Notes: generated from the sequence alone by a model not told the origin. A stretch of DNA of 64,000 bases from Vibrio harveyi NBRC 15634 = ATCC 14126 = KCTC 12724 (GCF_001591145.1 NZ_BCUF01000017.1:1-64000), one strand, 5' to 3'. Counted from the stretch's first letter, positions 36,129 through 47,189 are shown. Numbers and translations are program-made.

Positions 36129-36854
36129 ATGGCAGTACTAAGTGCAAAGAACCTTGCTAAAAGCTACAAAAAACGCAAGGTGGTAACTGATGTAAGCCTT
36201 GAAGTAGAGTCTGGTCAGATTGTTGGTCTATTGGGTCCTAACGGTGCGGGTAAAACCACATCGTTTTATATGATCGTTGGCTTGGTACCACGTGACGAAG
36301 GCACCATTACAATCGACAACCAAGACATCAGTATTCTGCCGATGCATAGCCGCTCTCGTATGGGTATCGGTTACCTGCCACAGGAAGCCTCCATCTTCCG
36401 TAAGCTGTCGGTTGAAGACAACATCATGGCGGTTCTGGAAACTCGTCAAGAGTTAACGCGAGAAGAGCGTCAAGATAAGCTGGAAGATTTGTTAGAAGAA
36501 TTCCACATACAGCACATACGCACCAGTGCGGGTATGGCACTATCGGGTGGTGAGCGCCGCCGTGTAGAAATCGCGCGAGCACTAGCTGCTAACCCTCAGT
36601 TCATTTTGCTGGATGAACCATTTGCGGGTGTTGACCCTATTTCGGTTAACGACATCAAAAAAATCATCGAACACCTGCGCGATCGCGGTCTTGGTGTACT
36701 AATCACTGACCACAACGTTCGTGAAACCTTGGACGTATGTGAAAAAGCCTATATCGTAAGCCAAGGACATCTCATCGCATCGGGAACTCCGGATGAAGTT
36801 CTCAATAACGAGCAGGTGAAACAAGTTTATCTCGGCGAACAATTCCGTCTATGA
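36129..36854 (+). CDS. lptB: LPS export ATPase LptB
   Basis: This 241-residue ABC ATPase drives the Lpt pathway. Walker A is GPNGAGKT (36-43), the signature [15 protein letters not shown] and Walker [14 protein letters not shown] follow. One base separates it from lptA. LptF and LptG are encoded at 11.4-13.6 kb. Confidence 0.96.
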   Translation: MAVLSAKNLAKSYKKRKVVTDVSLEVESGQIVGLLGPNGAGKTTSFYMIVGLVPRDEGTITIDNQDISILPMHSRSRMGIGYLPQEASIFRKLSVEDNIMAVLETRQELTREERQDKLEDLLEEFHIQHIRTSAGMALSGGERRRVEIARALAANPQFILLDEPFAGVDPISVNDIKKIIEHLRDRGLGVLITDHNVRETLDVCEKAYIVSQGHLIASGTPDEVLNNEQVKQVYLGEQFRL

Positions 36855-36904
36855 TTACATTAGGAACGGTAAGATTCTGAGCATTACAAGGTAAGTAACA
36901 CTGA

Positions 36905-38371
36905 ATGAAACCTTCATTACAACTCAAGCTAGGTCAACAGTTAGCCATGACGCCGCAGCTGCAACAAGCCATCCGTTTGTTGCAATTGTCGACGCTCGAT
37001 CTTCAACAAGAAATTCAAGAAGCGCTGGATTCCAACCCGCTATTGGAAGTTGAAGAAGGTCACGATGAACCTCAAGTAAATGGTGAAGATAAGTCAGCAT
37101 CCGAAGCCGCTGAAGCCAGTGCCAACGACACCTCTGAACCCGATCTTCCAGACAGTTCAGACGTAATTGAAAAATCTGAAATCAGTTCTGAACTAGAAAT
37201 CGATACCACCTGGGATGACGTTTACAGCGCTAACACTGGCAGTACAGGTCTAGCGCTTGATGACGACATGCCGGTCTACCAAGGTGAAACCACTGAATCA
37301 CTGCATGATTACCTCATGTGGCAATTAGATCTCACGCCTTTCAGTGAAACAGACCGCACCATCGCACTCGCGATCATCGATGCTGTCGATGATTATGGCT
37401 ACCTCACTCTTTCTCCTGAAGAAATCCATGAGAGCTTCAATAATGAGGAAGTCGAGTTAGATGAAATCGAAGCAGTGCGTAAGCGTATTCAACAATTTGA
37501 CCCGCTTGGTGTTGCATCCCGCAACCTACAAGAATGTTTACTGCTGCAATTAGCGACCTTCCCAGAAGATACGCCGTGGCTAGCAGAAGCGAAAATGGTA
37601 TTGAGCGATCATATCGATCACCTTGGTAATCGCGACTACAAGCTAGTCATCAAAGAGACTAAGCTTAAAGAAGCTGACCTGCGTGAAGTCTTGAAGCTAA
37701 TTCAACAACTTGATCCTCGCCCAGGCAGTCGCATCACACCGGATGACACTGAATACGTCATTCCAGATGTGTCCGTATTTAAAGATCATGGTAAGTGGAC
37801 CGTATCCATTAACCCTGACAGCATTCCAAAACTAAAAGTAAATCAACAATATGCGCAGCTAGGCAAAGGCAACAGTGCGGATAGCCAGTACATTCGCAGC
37901 AATTTGCAAGAGGCAAAATGGCTGATTAAGAGCCTAGAAAGCAGAAACGAGACGCTTCTCAAAGTTGCAAGATGTATTGTTGAACATCAACAAGATTTCT
38001 TCGAGTATGGTGAAGAAGCCATGAAACCAATGGTACTAAACGATGTAGCATTGGCAGTGGACATGCATGAATCAACGATTTCTCGTGTGACAACGCAGAA
38101 GTTCATGCACACACCACGTGGCATTTTTGAATTGAAGTACTTCTTCTCTAGCCATGTCAGTACAGACAATGGTGGAGAATGTTCGTCCACAGCAATTCGT
38201 GCTCTCATCAAGAAACTGGTCGCAGCGGAAAATACCGCTAAACCTTTAAGTGATAGTAAGATTGCTGCTCTTCTGGCTGACCAAGGGATTCAAGTCGCAA
38301 GACGAACGATTGCGAAATATCGCGAATCCTTGGGTATCGCCCCTTCAAGTCAGCGTAAACGCCTACTTTAA
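36905..38371 (+). CDS. rpoN: RNA polymerase sigma-54 factor
   Basis: This 488-residue sigma factor recognises -24/-12 promoters and needs enhancer-binding ATPases. Region I is Gln- and Leu-rich ([20 protein letters not shown]), region II is acidic (about 50-120), and the RpoN box [10 protein letters not shown] lies near the C terminus. In vibrios it controls flagella, nitrogen use and quorum-sensing RNAs. It follows lptB and precedes hpf and ptsN, the conserved order. Confidence 0.97.
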   Translation: MKPSLQLKLGQQLAMTPQLQQAIRLLQLSTLDLQQEIQEALDSNPLLEVEEGHDEPQVNGEDKSASEAAEASANDTSEPDLPDSSDVIEKSEISSELEIDTTWDDVYSANTGSTGLALDDDMPVYQGETTESLHDYLMWQLDLTPFSETDRTIALAIIDAVDDYGYLTLSPEEIHESFNNEEVELDEIEAVRKRIQQFDPLGVASRNLQECLLLQLATFPEDTPWLAEAKMVLSDHIDHLGNRDYKLVIKETKLKEADLREVLKLIQQLDPRPGSRITPDDTEYVIPDVSVFKDHGKWTVSINPDSIPKLKVNQQYAQLGKGNSADSQYIRSNLQEAKWLIKSLESRNETLLKVARCIVEHQQDFFEYGEEAMKPMVLNDVALAVDMHESTISRVTTQKFMHTPRGIFELKYFFSSHVSTDNGGECSSTAIRALIKKLVAAENTAKPLSDSKIAALLADQGIQVARRTIAKYRESLGIAPSSQRKRLL

Positions 38372-38395
38372 GGCACCAACTGAAAAGGAAAGTCT

Positions 38396-38683
38396 ATGCA
38401 AATCAATATTCAAGGCCATCACGTTGATCTTACCGATTCAATGCAAGACTATGTTCAATCTAAGTTTCAGAAGCTCGAAAGGTTCTTCGACCACATTAAC
38501 CAAGTTCACGTGGTACTAAAAGTTGAAAAACTTGACCAAATAGCGGAAGCTACACTCCACATAAATCAAGGCGAAATCCACGCGTCATCGAACGACGAAA
38601 ATATGTATGCAGCAATTGACTCGCTGGTGGATAAATTAGTTCGTCAACTTAACAAGCACAAAGAAAAACTAAACAGTCATTAA
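38396..38683 (+). CDS. hpf: Short ribosome hibernation promoting factor
   Basis: This 95-residue protein is the short form of HPF/YfiA, which binds the small ribosomal subunit and promotes dimerisation of idle ribosomes. AAGGA precedes the ATG. It follows rpoN and is followed two bases later by the ptsN start. Confidence 0.94.
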   Translation: MQINIQGHHVDLTDSMQDYVQSKFQKLERFFDHINQVHVVLKVEKLDQIAEATLHINQGEIHASSNDENMYAAIDSLVDKLVRQLNKHKEKLNSH

Positions 38684-38685
38684 TC

Positions 38686-39132
38686 ATGCAACTGAGCGAG
38701 ATACTGTCACTGGACTGCACCAAAAGTGCAGTCCATTGTACAAGTAAGAAACGTGCCCTAGAGATGATCAGTCAAATTGTTGCTGAGAACACGGGTCAAG
38801 ATTCTACGGAACTGTTTGAGTGTATGCTCAGCAGAGAAAAAATGGGTAGTACTGGTATCGGTAACGGTATTGCTATCCCCCACGCAAGAATGCAATCAAG
38901 CGACAAAGCCATCGCGGTGTTACTTCAATGTGACGAGGCGATTGAGTTTGATGCTATCGACAATCGACCTGTCGACCTTCTTTTTGCTCTCCTTGTTCCA
39001 GAAGAACAGTGCAAAGAGCACCTCAAAACATTATCCTCTATGGCAGAGCGCCTAAGCGACAAGCAAGTACTTAAGAGCTTGCGTAACGCTCAGAGCGATG
39101 AAGAACTCTACGACATTATGATTCATCAGTAA
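38686..39132 (+). CDS. ptsN: PTS IIA-Ntr protein
   Basis: This 148-residue protein is the terminal phosphate acceptor of the nitrogen PTS, with the phosphorylatable H66 in GIAIPHARM. It regulates potassium transport, nitrogen and virulence traits in other bacteria. The ATG lies two bases after the hpf stop codon with no good ribosome-binding site, so translation is probably coupled. Confidence 0.95.
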   Translation: MQLSEILSLDCTKSAVHCTSKKRALEMISQIVAENTGQDSTELFECMLSREKMGSTGIGNGIAIPHARMQSSDKAIAVLLQCDEAIEFDAIDNRPVDLLFALLVPEEQCKEHLKTLSSMAERLSDKQVLKSLRNAQSDEELYDIMIHQ

Positions 39133-39146
39133 TCAGGACGATCACC

Positions 39147-40010
39147 ATGCGATTAATCGTTGTTAGTGGGCACTCTGGTGCCGGGAAGAGTGTTGCTTTA
39201 CGTGTGCTTGAGGACTTAGGCTACTATTGTGTAGACAACCTACCAGTTAACTTGCTTGATGCGTTTGTTCAATCGGTTTCCGATAGCAAACAGAACGTGG
39301 CAGTAAGTATCGATATTCGCAATATCCCTAAGAAACTCAAAGAACTGAACACCACACTTGAAAAGCTAAAAGCTGAACTGGATGTGACAGTACTTTTCTT
39401 AGACGCCAACAAAGAAACCCTACTCAAGCGCTACAGCGAAACTCGTCGAATCCACCCACTGTCACTTGGCAGCCAGTCGCTTTCTCTTGATCAAGCTATC
39501 GAACTTGAGCATGACATCCTAATGCCGCTAAAAGCCCATGCAGACTTAGTATTGAACAGTAGTGGTCAATCTCTTCATGACCTTAGCGAAACGGTACGCA
39601 TGCGAGTTGAAGGCAGGGAACGCAAAGACTTGGTGATGGTGTTTGAATCATTTGGTTTCAAGTACGGCTTACCATCAGACGCGGATTACGTGTTCGATGT
39701 ACGCTTCCTACCAAACCCACACTGGGAGCCAGCACTGCGCCCTCTCACTGGTTTAGACGCTCCAATCGGTGCGTTCTTAGAGCAGCATCAGTCTGTACTT
39801 GACCTGAAATACCAAATTGAGAGCTTCATTGAGACTTGGTTACCTCTACTCGAGAAAAACAACCGCAGCTACCTTACAGTTGCGATTGGTTGTACTGGTG
39901 GCAAGCACCGCTCGGTTTATCTCACTCAAAAAATCGGTGAGTTCTTTGCTGATAAAGGACACCAAGTACAAATTCGCCACACTTCATTGGAAAAGAACGT
40001 TAAGGAATAA
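39147..40010 (+). CDS. rapZ: RNase adapter RapZ
   Basis: This 287-residue protein has an N-terminal P-loop (GHSGAGKS, 8-15) and a C-terminal RNA-binding domain with CTGGKHRSV. In enteric bacteria it directs RNase E to the small RNA GlmZ and senses glucosamine-6-phosphate. It lies between ptsN and npr as usual. Confidence 0.95.
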   Translation: MRLIVVSGHSGAGKSVALRVLEDLGYYCVDNLPVNLLDAFVQSVSDSKQNVAVSIDIRNIPKKLKELNTTLEKLKAELDVTVLFLDANKETLLKRYSETRRIHPLSLGSQSLSLDQAIELEHDILMPLKAHADLVLNSSGQSLHDLSETVRMRVEGRERKDLVMVFESFGFKYGLPSDADYVFDVRFLPNPHWEPALRPLTGLDAPIGAFLEQHQSVLDLKYQIESFIETWLPLLEKNNRSYLTVAIGCTGGKHRSVYLTQKIGEFFADKGHQVQIRHTSLEKNVKE

Positions 40011-40012
40011 CG

Positions 40013-40288
40013 GTGGAAATAAGTCGTAAAGTATTGATCCAAAACCGCTTAGGGTTGCACGCTCGTGCTGCGGTTAAACTGGTAGAGCTGGCGCAAAGCT
40101 TCGATGCGGTGATCACCATCGACAACGAAGAAGACAAAACCGCGACCGCAGACAGCGTCATGGGGTTGTTGATGCTGGAGTCCGCCCAAGGACAATACGT
40201 GACTATCCACGCAACTGGCGACCAATCCGAGCAAGCTCTTGATGCTGTTTGCCATTTGATTGAAGATAAGTTTGATGAAAGCGAGTGA
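40013..40288 (+). CDS. npr: Nitrogen PTS phosphocarrier NPr
   Basis: This 91-residue HPr-like protein has the active-site H16 in [10 protein letters not shown]. It passes phosphate from EI-Ntr to PtsN. The start is GTG (GTGGAAATAAGTC) with GGAATAA upstream, two bases after rapZ. The terminator stem begins in the last codons. Confidence 0.94.
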   Translation: MEISRKVLIQNRLGLHARAAVKLVELAQSFDAVITIDNEEDKTATADSVMGLLMLESAQGQYVTIHATGDQSEQALDAVCHLIEDKFDESE

Positions 40289-40303
40289 TTCACTCGCTTT
40301 TTT
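40280..40303 (+). terminator. Terminator of the rpoN-npr block
   Basis: AGCGAGTGA and TCACTCGCT form a stem that overlaps the npr stop codon and is followed by six T residues. Confidence 0.85.
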
Positions 40304-40454
40304 ATTATCTATAGCCAGATATCCCACATAACTTTCACCTCCTGCTTAAATTCCGATAAATAATTTTGTCGACTTTCATAAGTTGTTATTAAAAGGTGCC
40401 TAGAATTAAGTTATTATTCAAAGCATTGTAAATATCAGGAATTAGGAGGAATGA

Positions 40455-41810
40455 ATGGCAGAGCAAATAGAATTCGACCAAGCTCACCAAGCCCTCCAAG
40501 AAGTCACTGAAGCACTGGAAAACGGTCGCTTCGTCCATGTTCGTCGCCAACTGCAGGACATGGAACCTGAGGATATCGCCCACCTTTTAGAAGCTTCGCC
40601 GCGTAAAAGTCGTGAGGTTCTTTGGCAACTTACCGACCCAGAAGATTACGGTGAGATTCTTGACGAGCTGAACGAAGACGTTAAAGACAGTCTTGTGTCC
40701 AAAATGGCTCCTGAAGCGCTTGCAGAAGCGACGGAAGGCATGGACACCGATGACGTGGCTTACGTCCTACGTAGCTTGCCTGACGACGTCTCACGCGAAG
40801 TTCTGTCTCAGATGGATTCAGCGGATCGTCTACGCGTCGAAACCGCCCTATCCTACCCTGAGGATACCGCGGGTGGACTGATGAACACCGACGTAATCAC
40901 CATTCGTGGTGACGTTGATGTGGATGTAGTCCTGCGTTATTTGCGTATGAAAGGCGAACTGCCTGAAGCAACTGACGCACTATACGTGATTGATGATGAC
41001 AGCAGACTGATTGGTGAACTACCGATCACCACGCTGATCACCACGCAACCTGATGTCAAAGTCAGTGAAGTGATGGAAGACGCCGACGATGCAATTACAG
41101 TTGATACCAGTGACTCTGACGTAGCAAGCCTGTTTGAACGTCGTAACTGGGTATCAGCTCCGGTTGTGGATGAAAACCAGCATCTTGTCGGTCGTATCAC
41201 CATCGATGACGTAGTCGACGTTATCCGTGAAGACGCTGAACACTCAATGATGAGTATGGCGGGTATGGACGACGACGAAGATACCTTCGCGCCTGTGGTA
41301 AAGTCTGCTCGTAAACGTAGTATTTGGCTTGGTGCCAACGTACTTGCTGCACTGGCAGCTGCTTCTGTCTCCAACATGTTTGAAGCGACTCTAGACCAAA
41401 TGGCTGCGATTGCTGTCCTAATGACCATCGTGCCTTCAATGGGTGGTGTAGCAGGTAACCAAACCGTTGCACTTGTAATCCGTGGCTTAGCTCTCGGTCA
41501 TATCGGTGACTCGAACAAACGCGAACTCTTGATGAAAGAGGCGGCTATCGGCTTGCTAAACGGCATCATGTGGGCGCTGATCATCGGTGGTATTGTGGTT
41601 GCCTGGAAAGGAAACTGGATGCTTGGTGGGATTATCTCGGCGGCCATGCTAACCAACCTGCTTGTGGCAGGTATTGCGGGCGTTACCATTCCAATCCTAC
41701 TCAAGAAAATGAACATCGATCCAGCTCTCGCTGGTGGTATGGCTCTGACCACAGTAACGGACGTAATTGGTCTATCAGTCTTCCTCGGTCTCGCAACCTT
41801 AATGATTTAA
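40455..41810 (+). CDS. mgtE: Magnesium transporter MgtE
   Basis: This 451-residue protein has an N-terminal MgtE superhelix (about 20-130), two CBS domains (about 135-260) and five membrane segments (about 285-451). CBS domains act as the magnesium sensor that closes the channel. AGGAGG lies just before the ATG at 40455. It stands alone; a bidirectional terminator follows. Confidence 0.94.
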   Translation: MAEQIEFDQAHQALQEVTEALENGRFVHVRRQLQDMEPEDIAHLLEASPRKSREVLWQLTDPEDYGEILDELNEDVKDSLVSKMAPEALAEATEGMDTDDVAYVLRSLPDDVSREVLSQMDSADRLRVETALSYPEDTAGGLMNTDVITIRGDVDVDVVLRYLRMKGELPEATDALYVIDDDSRLIGELPITTLITTQPDVKVSEVMEDADDAITVDTSDSDVASLFERRNWVSAPVVDENQHLVGRITIDDVVDVIREDAEHSMMSMAGMDDDEDTFAPVVKSARKRSIWLGANVLAALAAASVSNMFEATLDQMAAIAVLMTIVPSMGGVAGNQTVALVIRGLALGHIGDSNKRELLMKEAAIGLLNGIMWALIIGGIVVAWKGNWMLGGIISAAMLTNLLVAGIAGVTIPILLKKMNIDPALAGGMALTTVTDVIGLSVFLGLATLMI

Positions 41811-41841
41811 GCTGTGTAGCGAACCGCCAATAACGAGCAAT

Positions 41842-41872
41842 AAAAAAGCCTGATGAACACATCAGGCTTTTT
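41842..41872. terminator. Bidirectional terminator between mgtE and pmbA
   Basis: GCCTGATG and CATCAGGC pair around AACA, with A and T runs on either side. Confidence 0.88.
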
Positions 41873-41893
41873 CGTATCTAGCGGTTAGCAAGC

Positions 41894-43237
41894 TTATTCA
41901 CCAGCAACCTTCATGGTATCCAACAAGATAGAACCAGTTTGGATTTGCGAGCGTGTTTCTACGTCGCTGCCCACAGCAACAATCTGGTTGAACATGTCTT
42001 TCAAGTTACCCGCAATGGTAATTTCAGACACTGGGTATTGGATTTCACCGTTCTCAACCCAGAAACCAGCTGCACCGCGAGAGTAATCGCCAGTTACAAC
42101 GTTTACGCCTTGACCCATAGTTTCTGTTACCAGTAAACCTGTGCCCAGCTCTTTTAGCATTTGCTCGAAATTTTGACCTGTCGACTTCACATACCAGTTA
42201 TGGATACCACCAGCGTGACCCGTTGGGTCCATCTTCATCTTGCGAGCGGCATAGCTAGTTAGCAAGTAGGTAGCTAAAACACCATCGGTGATGATTTCAC
42301 GATCTTGCGTGTAGACACCTTCGCTATCGAATGGGCTTGAAGCTAACCCACGTAGTACGTGCGGACGCTCAGAAATGTTGAACCACTCCGGCAATACTTG
42401 CTTACCAAGGTGATCCAATAGGAAAGAAGATTTGCGGTACAGGTTACCACCGCTGATTGCCATCACTAGGTGACCAATCAAGCCTGTCGCTACGTCCGCA
42501 GCAAACATCACTGGGTATTTGCCCGTCTTAAGCTTTTGCGCGTCAAGGCGACTGATGGTTTTCTCTGCCGCTTTGCGGCCAACCATTTCTGGTGACCAAA
42601 GATCGTCACGATGGCGCGCAACGGTATAGCTGTAATCGCGTTCCATCTCGCCGTTTTGACCCACGCCAATCACACAACAGCTAGTGCTATGACGGCTTGA
42701 TGCGTAGCTTGCTAACAAGCCATGGCTGTTACCGTAAACCTTAACGCCGTAGTGACTATCGTAGCTCGCACCATCGCTTTGCTTAATTGCGTCGCTGTAG
42801 TTCAGCGCTTCTTTTTCAGCTGCGATAGCGACCTGCGCTGCGTAGTCTGGATCAGGAGCATCTGGGTGGAAAAGGTCTAAGTCTGGTACCTCTTTCACCA
42901 TGTATTCTTTTGGAGCGGGACCTGCGAACGGGTCTTCTGATGTGTATTGAGCGATGTCTAGTGCTGCTAAGACGGTTTGCTCAATAGCAGCTTCGCTCAA
43001 GTCAGATGTGGAAGCACTGCCTTTGCGTTGACCACGGTAGACAGTAATGCCTAGTGCGCCATCGCTGTTGAATTCAACGTTTTCCACGTCACCCATGCGA
43101 GTGGAAACACTCAAACCCGTACTCTTGGTGATTGCGACTTCAGCGGCATCAGACTTCGCCGCAGCGATTTCTAGTGCACGTGAAACGGCTTGTTCTAGCT
43201 CGGTACGTTGCTCAGCAACCTGCTGTTTAATATCCAT
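41894..43237 (-). CDS. pmbA: Metalloprotease partner TldE (PmbA)
   Basis: This 447-residue protein is the TldE/PmbA half of the TldD-TldE protease, which in E. coli matures microcin B17 and degrades the CcdA antitoxin. Unlike TldD it lacks an HEXXXH site, as expected. The partner TldD is encoded in this window at 52.3-53.7 kb. It is divergent from darP. Confidence 0.94.
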   Translation of the reverse strand: MDIKQQVAEQRTELEQAVSRALEIAAAKSDAAEVAITKSTGLSVSTRMGDVENVEFNSDGALGITVYRGQRKGSASTSDLSEAAIEQTVLAALDIAQYTSEDPFAGPAPKEYMVKEVPDLDLFHPDAPDPDYAAQVAIAAEKEALNYSDAIKQSDGASYDSHYGVKVYGNSHGLLASYASSRHSTSCCVIGVGQNGEMERDYSYTVARHRDDLWSPEMVGRKAAEKTISRLDAQKLKTGKYPVMFAADVATGLIGHLVMAISGGNLYRKSSFLLDHLGKQVLPEWFNISERPHVLRGLASSPFDSEGVYTQDREIITDGVLATYLLTSYAARKMKMDPTGHAGGIHNWYVKSTGQNFEQMLKELGTGLLVTETMGQGVNVVTGDYSRGAAGFWVENGEIQYPVSEITIAGNLKDMFNQIVAVGSDVETRSQIQTGSILLDTMKVAGE

Positions 43238-43347
43238 TGTCTTTCACATCATGTATTCGATGCACAATAGAATAACAAGAATTTCGCTTTCTCCCCACGA
43301 TTCTTGTTAAAATAGTCATAATATTAATCAAAACACAGGCAACTGAA

Positions 43348-43872
43348 ATGGCACGTAAGAATCAAAAAGCGCCATGGGAACCAGAAGAAGAGATCATCTG
43401 GGTTAGTAAATCCGAGATGAAGCGAGACATGGAAGAGCTGCAAAAGCTTGGTGAAGAGCTAGTTGGTCTTAAGCCGGCGGTTCTAGAAAAGTTTCCATTG
43501 AGCGAAGAACTGCGCGAAGCGGTTGCTGATGCACAACGCTTTAAAAACGAAGCACGTCGTCGTCAGCTACAACGCATTGGTAAGCTAATGCGCTACGAAG
43601 ATCCAGAACCAATTCAAGCGGCTCTGGATAAAATCCGCAACAAGCACTCACAAGCGACAGCTGCTCTGCACAAGCTAGAAGCGCTGCGTGACCGCGTTGT
43701 GGAAGAAGGCGATAAAGCGATTGATGACGTAATGGAATTGTACCCAGAAGCGGATCGTCAACGTCTACGCCAACTTGCTCGCCAAGCAGCAAAAGAGAAG
43801 AAAGCCGGTAAACCAGCAAAATCTTACCGTGAAATCTTCCAAATTCTGAAAGCATTTGAAGAAGAAATGTAA
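43348..43872 (+). CDS. darP: Ribosome-associated protein DarP (YjgA)
   Basis: This 174-residue, highly charged helical protein (DUF615) binds late 50S ribosomal intermediates and helps assembly of the peptidyl transferase region. Conserved [20 protein letters not shown] and [12 protein letters not shown] stretches are present. It is usually found divergent from pmbA, as here. Confidence 0.93.
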   Translation: MARKNQKAPWEPEEEIIWVSKSEMKRDMEELQKLGEELVGLKPAVLEKFPLSEELREAVADAQRFKNEARRRQLQRIGKLMRYEDPEPIQAALDKIRNKHSQATAALHKLEALRDRVVEEGDKAIDDVMELYPEADRQRLRQLARQAAKEKKAGKPAKSYREIFQILKAFEEEM

Positions 43873-43890
43873 TTCAACGCTTAAGAAAGT

Positions 43891-43919
43891 AAAAAGCAGA
43901 CCTGTGAGTCTGCTTTTTT
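43891..43919. terminator. Bidirectional terminator after darP
   Basis: AAAAAGCAGAC and GTCTGCTTTTT pair around a six-base loop; it can serve darP and the convergent dehydrogenase gene. Confidence 0.88.
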
Positions 43920-43937
43920 CATGCCTATTTTCAGATA

Positions 43938-44900
43938 TTACGCCAAGCGATTGAGGCTTTCACCACGCTCAAAGGCGTTAATATTCTCAATCAAGATCTC
44001 AGCCAAACGCTGAATCGATGAGTCACTGCCCCAAGCGACGTGTGGCGTTAACAATAGATTGGGTAAGTGCATATTGGCAACCAACGGATTACTCTCATCG
44101 GCGGGCTCTTGGGTAAAGACATCAAACCCTGCACCAGCAATCTCACTTTGTTTTAAGCTATCCACTAAGGCTTGCTCATCTACCAAGCCACCACGTCCGG
44201 TATTAATCAAAATTGATGTTGGCTTCATCTGCTTAAGTTCCACTTCGCCAATCAAATTACGTGTTTCATCATTCAATGGACAATGCAGAGTGATGGCGTC
44301 CGCTTGATTTAGCATTTCAGTAAAAGAGACATAGCCTTCTCGGCACTCGGTTACGCCTTTGCGCTCCGCAAACACCACGTTCATACCTAACGCTTTCGCT
44401 AATTGTGCCGTCGCCAGACCTAATGCGCCGCTGCCAACCACCCCCAAAGTGCTACCTGCAACGTCCCCAATTGGATGCGTAAAGAAACAAAACTGTTTAT
44501 TACGTTGCCACTCGCCTGCGGCAATGTCTTGATGATAACCAAACAAGTTGCGGCGCAAGGCAAAAAGCATCGCAATGACGTGTTCAGGCACCGAGCGAGT
44601 CGCATAGCCACGCACGTTGGCGACCGCAACATTGTGCTCAGCGCAATAATTAACATCGACATTATTAAAACCCGTAGCCGCGACAGCAATCATCTTGAGG
44701 TTGGGAAGTTGAGAGAGAACGGTTTGGTCGAGCATCACTTTGTTGCTGATCACGATATCTGCATCAGAAAGGCGTTCAACAACTTGCTCAGAAGAAGTCA
44801 GATCGTATTCCACCCAATCATGGGCAAAGCTTGGACGAGGAACTTGAATTTGAACGGGAATAGTCGCGCGGTCGAGGAAGACCACTTTAGGCAGTGACAT
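43938..44900 (-). CDS. D-isomer-specific 2-hydroxyacid dehydrogenase
   Basis: This 320-residue NAD(P)-dependent enzyme resembles hydroxypyruvate/glycerate reductases. The Rossmann motif GVVGSGALG lies near residues 153-161, and the catalytic Arg (NTGRGGLVDE), Glu (FTQEPADE) and His (LLTPHVAW) are present. The substrate is not certain. It lies 32 bp downstream of rluA on the same strand and may be cotranscribed. Confidence 0.88.
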   Translation of the reverse strand: MSLPKVVFLDRATIPVQIQVPRPSFAHDWVEYDLTSSEQVVERLSDADIVISNKVMLDQTVLSQLPNLKMIAVAATGFNNVDVNYCAEHNVAVANVRGYATRSVPEHVIAMLFALRRNLFGYHQDIAAGEWQRNKQFCFFTHPIGDVAGSTLGVVGSGALGLATAQLAKALGMNVVFAERKGVTECREGYVSFTEMLNQADAITLHCPLNDETRNLIGEVELKQMKPTSILINTGRGGLVDEQALVDSLKQSEIAGAGFDVFTQEPADESNPLVANMHLPNLLLTPHVAWGSDSSIQRLAEILIENINAFERGESLNRLA

Positions 44901-44932
44901 AACAACTCCTTGTTCACTGCCTAAAGATGAAT

Positions 44933-45685
44933 TTATGGACGTGGCAGTGTTTTGTAATCTGGTAATTTACGCGCTGGGTCGAAATAGTCAAAGATCATCG
45001 CTTCCGCTTCCGGGTAAAAATCACAAGGAACAAAAATGCTGCGCAGCCAATGGCATTTCGGATGGTAAAAGCTCAATTCAGCGGCGTGCAGTTCTAGGCG
45101 CTCAGAGAAAGCTTTTGCTTCTTCAGTTGCGTAAAATTCATCCCCCACAATCGGGTGACCTAATGCTTGCATGTGGACACGCAATTGGTGTGAGCGACCA
45201 GTGATAGGCAGTAAACGTACAATCGTCGTCTTCGCTCCATCAGGGTGCTCCTCTCGCTTCGCCACTTGGAATAGCGTCTTAGAAGGTTTGCCATCTTCAA
45301 AACACACTTTCTGCAGTGGACGGTTAGGCCAATCGCAAATCAGCGGCAGGTCAATCTCACCCTCTTCTTGCTCTACGTGCCCCCAAACTCGTGCATAGTA
45401 GATCTTATGCGTCAATCGATATTGAAACTGCTTCTTTAAAGCACTTTCTGCATGTTTGTTCTTCGCCAGAACCATCAAACCGGAAGTCGACATATCCAAA
45501 CGGTGTACCACTTGAATGTCTGGATACTGCTCAGTGAGGCGACTCCACATACTGTCATAGTGCTCAGCGAGACGGCCCGGCACAGAGAGCAGACCGGATG
45601 GCTTATTCACAGCCAATATTTGCTCATCTTCAAAAACGACATCAATCCAAGGATCAGTTGGTGGATTGTACTCAAGCATTGCCAT
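44933..45685 (-). CDS. rluA: Pseudouridine synthase RluA
   Basis: This 250-residue protein is a dual-specificity pseudouridine synthase for 23S rRNA U746 and tRNA U32 in E. coli. The catalytic D64 lies in HRLDMSTSGL, and ITGRSHQLRVHM is the second family motif. It has no S4 domain, like RluA and unlike RluC/D. Confidence 0.88.
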   Translation of the reverse strand: MAMLEYNPPTDPWIDVVFEDEQILAVNKPSGLLSVPGRLAEHYDSMWSRLTEQYPDIQVVHRLDMSTSGLMVLAKNKHAESALKKQFQYRLTHKIYYARVWGHVEQEEGEIDLPLICDWPNRPLQKVCFEDGKPSKTLFQVAKREEHPDGAKTTIVRLLPITGRSHQLRVHMQALGHPIVGDEFYATEEAKAFSERLELHAAELSFYHPKCHWLRSIFVPCDFYPEAEAMIFDYFDPARKLPDYKTLPRP

Positions 45686-45848
45686 GGGCAGGATCTCTAC
45701 AGAATAAAAACGCGCTGATTATACCCAAGAGCCCTCAAGATGCATGCACAAAACACGTTTAATTTTTTCACCAACAAGGGTCGATATAACTTTTTGAAAT
45801 AATAAAAATTAACAAGTCAAACCACCAATAAAAATAAATTCAAACCAA

Positions 45849-45870
45849 GTTGTAAATTTAAATTGACAAC
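45849..45870. promoter_or_regulatory. Imperfect palindrome upstream of the NRAMP-like gene
   Basis: GTTGTAAATT and AATTGACAAC flank TA; nine of ten positions pair. It lies 53 bp before the start codon in a very AT-rich leader and may be an operator. It does not resemble the MntR box of E. coli. Confidence 0.4.
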
Positions 45871-45923
45871 CATACTGGGCATGTTACTTATAGTTTATCG
45901 TTGATGAACAAGGACAATAACAA

Positions 45924-47189
45924 ATGGAATCGGCAGTACCAGATCAACCCCAATCCAAAATCTCCCAATTTGTACGCTCGTTGGGTCCCGGCATTCTCAT
46001 GGCTTCTGCGGCGGTTGGTGGCTCTCACCTCGTTGCTTCAACGAAAGCTGGTGCCATTTATGGCTGGCAACTCGCCGTGCTTATCCTGCTAGTAAACCTT
46101 TTTAAATACCCTTTTTTTCGAGCAGGCGTGCAATACACCATGGGCACAGGTAAAACCTTGGTTGAAGGCTACGCTAAGCTTGGTCGCCCCTACCTTTGGT
46201 TGTTCTTGTTTCTCAGTTCCGTTTCTGCGGTGATCAATACAGCAGCGCTTCTGATGTTCAGTGCGAGCTTGTTGGGCTACTTCATTCCATTTTCATTGTC
46301 GATGGCATCACTCAGTATCATTGTATTGGTCACGTGCTTGGTGATCCTATTCGCTGGTCATTACAAAGCGCTGGATACGCTCTCGAAAGTCATCATGACA
46401 GTACTGACTATTGCGACATTACTAGCAGTGGCGATTGCATTTGGTAATCCGGTAGAGCCCGTTGCGAACTTTGAACCCCCTTCTCCTTGGTCAATTGCAG
46501 CTATCGGCTTTATCGTTGTAACCATGGGCTGGATGCCAGCACCAATCGAGATCTCTTGTTTGACGTCTGCGTGGCTCAAACGCCAAACTAGCCAACAAGA
46601 AGTCACCGCAAAATCTGCGTTGTTTGATTTCAATGTCGGCTATATTGGTACTGCGGTATTGGCTTTGGTGTTTGTATCGCTAGGTGCGTTGATGCTACAC
46701 GGCTCAGGCATCGAGCTTAAAAGCTCTGGCGTGGGCTTCTCCCACCAGCTAGTCGGCTTGTACGCTGCAACTATTGGTGAATGGTCACGCTACCTAATTG
46801 CGGTGATTGCGTTCTTCTGCATCTTCGGCAGTACAATTACGGTAATTGATGGCTACTCACGTGTGATTTCAGACTCTCAACGTCTACTGCGCTCGCAACC
46901 AGAAACGACCCCAAAAGCCACGTCTGCGATCATGCTAACGGTATCGGTCTTAGCATTAGGTATTGTGGTGTTCTGGGCTTCAGCACTACTACCAATGCTG
47001 AACTTTGCCATGGTACTGGCGTTTATGACGACACCATTCTTTGCGCTACTGAACTACATTTTAGTGAGCAAAACCGACTTACCTAAGCCATTAGCGCTAG
47101 GTCGTAAATTGAAGTGGTTGTCGATTGCTGGCTTGATTTACTTATTCGGCTTCTTAGCGCTGTTTATTTGGTGGAAGTGGCTAATGTAA
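45924..47189 (+). CDS. Divergent NRAMP-family membrane transporter
   Basis: This 421-residue inner-membrane protein has eleven hydrophobic segments and aligns with NRAMP metal transporters (LGPGILMASAAVGGSHLV in segment 1; QLAVLILLVNL; segment 6 with GWMPAPIE). The canonical metal site, however, is changed: the DPGN motif of segment 1 reads GGSH, and the MPH of segment 6 reads MPA. The Asp and Asn that bind Mn2+ or Fe2+ are thus missing, while the Met is kept. It may carry another ion or solute. AAGGA lies nine bases before the ATG. It is a single gene with its own terminator. Confidence 0.82.
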   Translation: MESAVPDQPQSKISQFVRSLGPGILMASAAVGGSHLVASTKAGAIYGWQLAVLILLVNLFKYPFFRAGVQYTMGTGKTLVEGYAKLGRPYLWLFLFLSSVSAVINTAALLMFSASLLGYFIPFSLSMASLSIIVLVTCLVILFAGHYKALDTLSKVIMTVLTIATLLAVAIAFGNPVEPVANFEPPSPWSIAAIGFIVVTMGWMPAPIEISCLTSAWLKRQTSQQEVTAKSALFDFNVGYIGTAVLALVFVSLGALMLHGSGIELKSSGVGFSHQLVGLYAATIGEWSRYLIAVIAFFCIFGSTITVIDGYSRVISDSQRLLRSQPETTPKATSAIMLTVSVLALGIVVFWASALLPMLNFAMVLAFMTTPFFALLNYILVSKTDLPKPLALGRKLKWLSIAGLIYLFGFLALFIWWKWLM

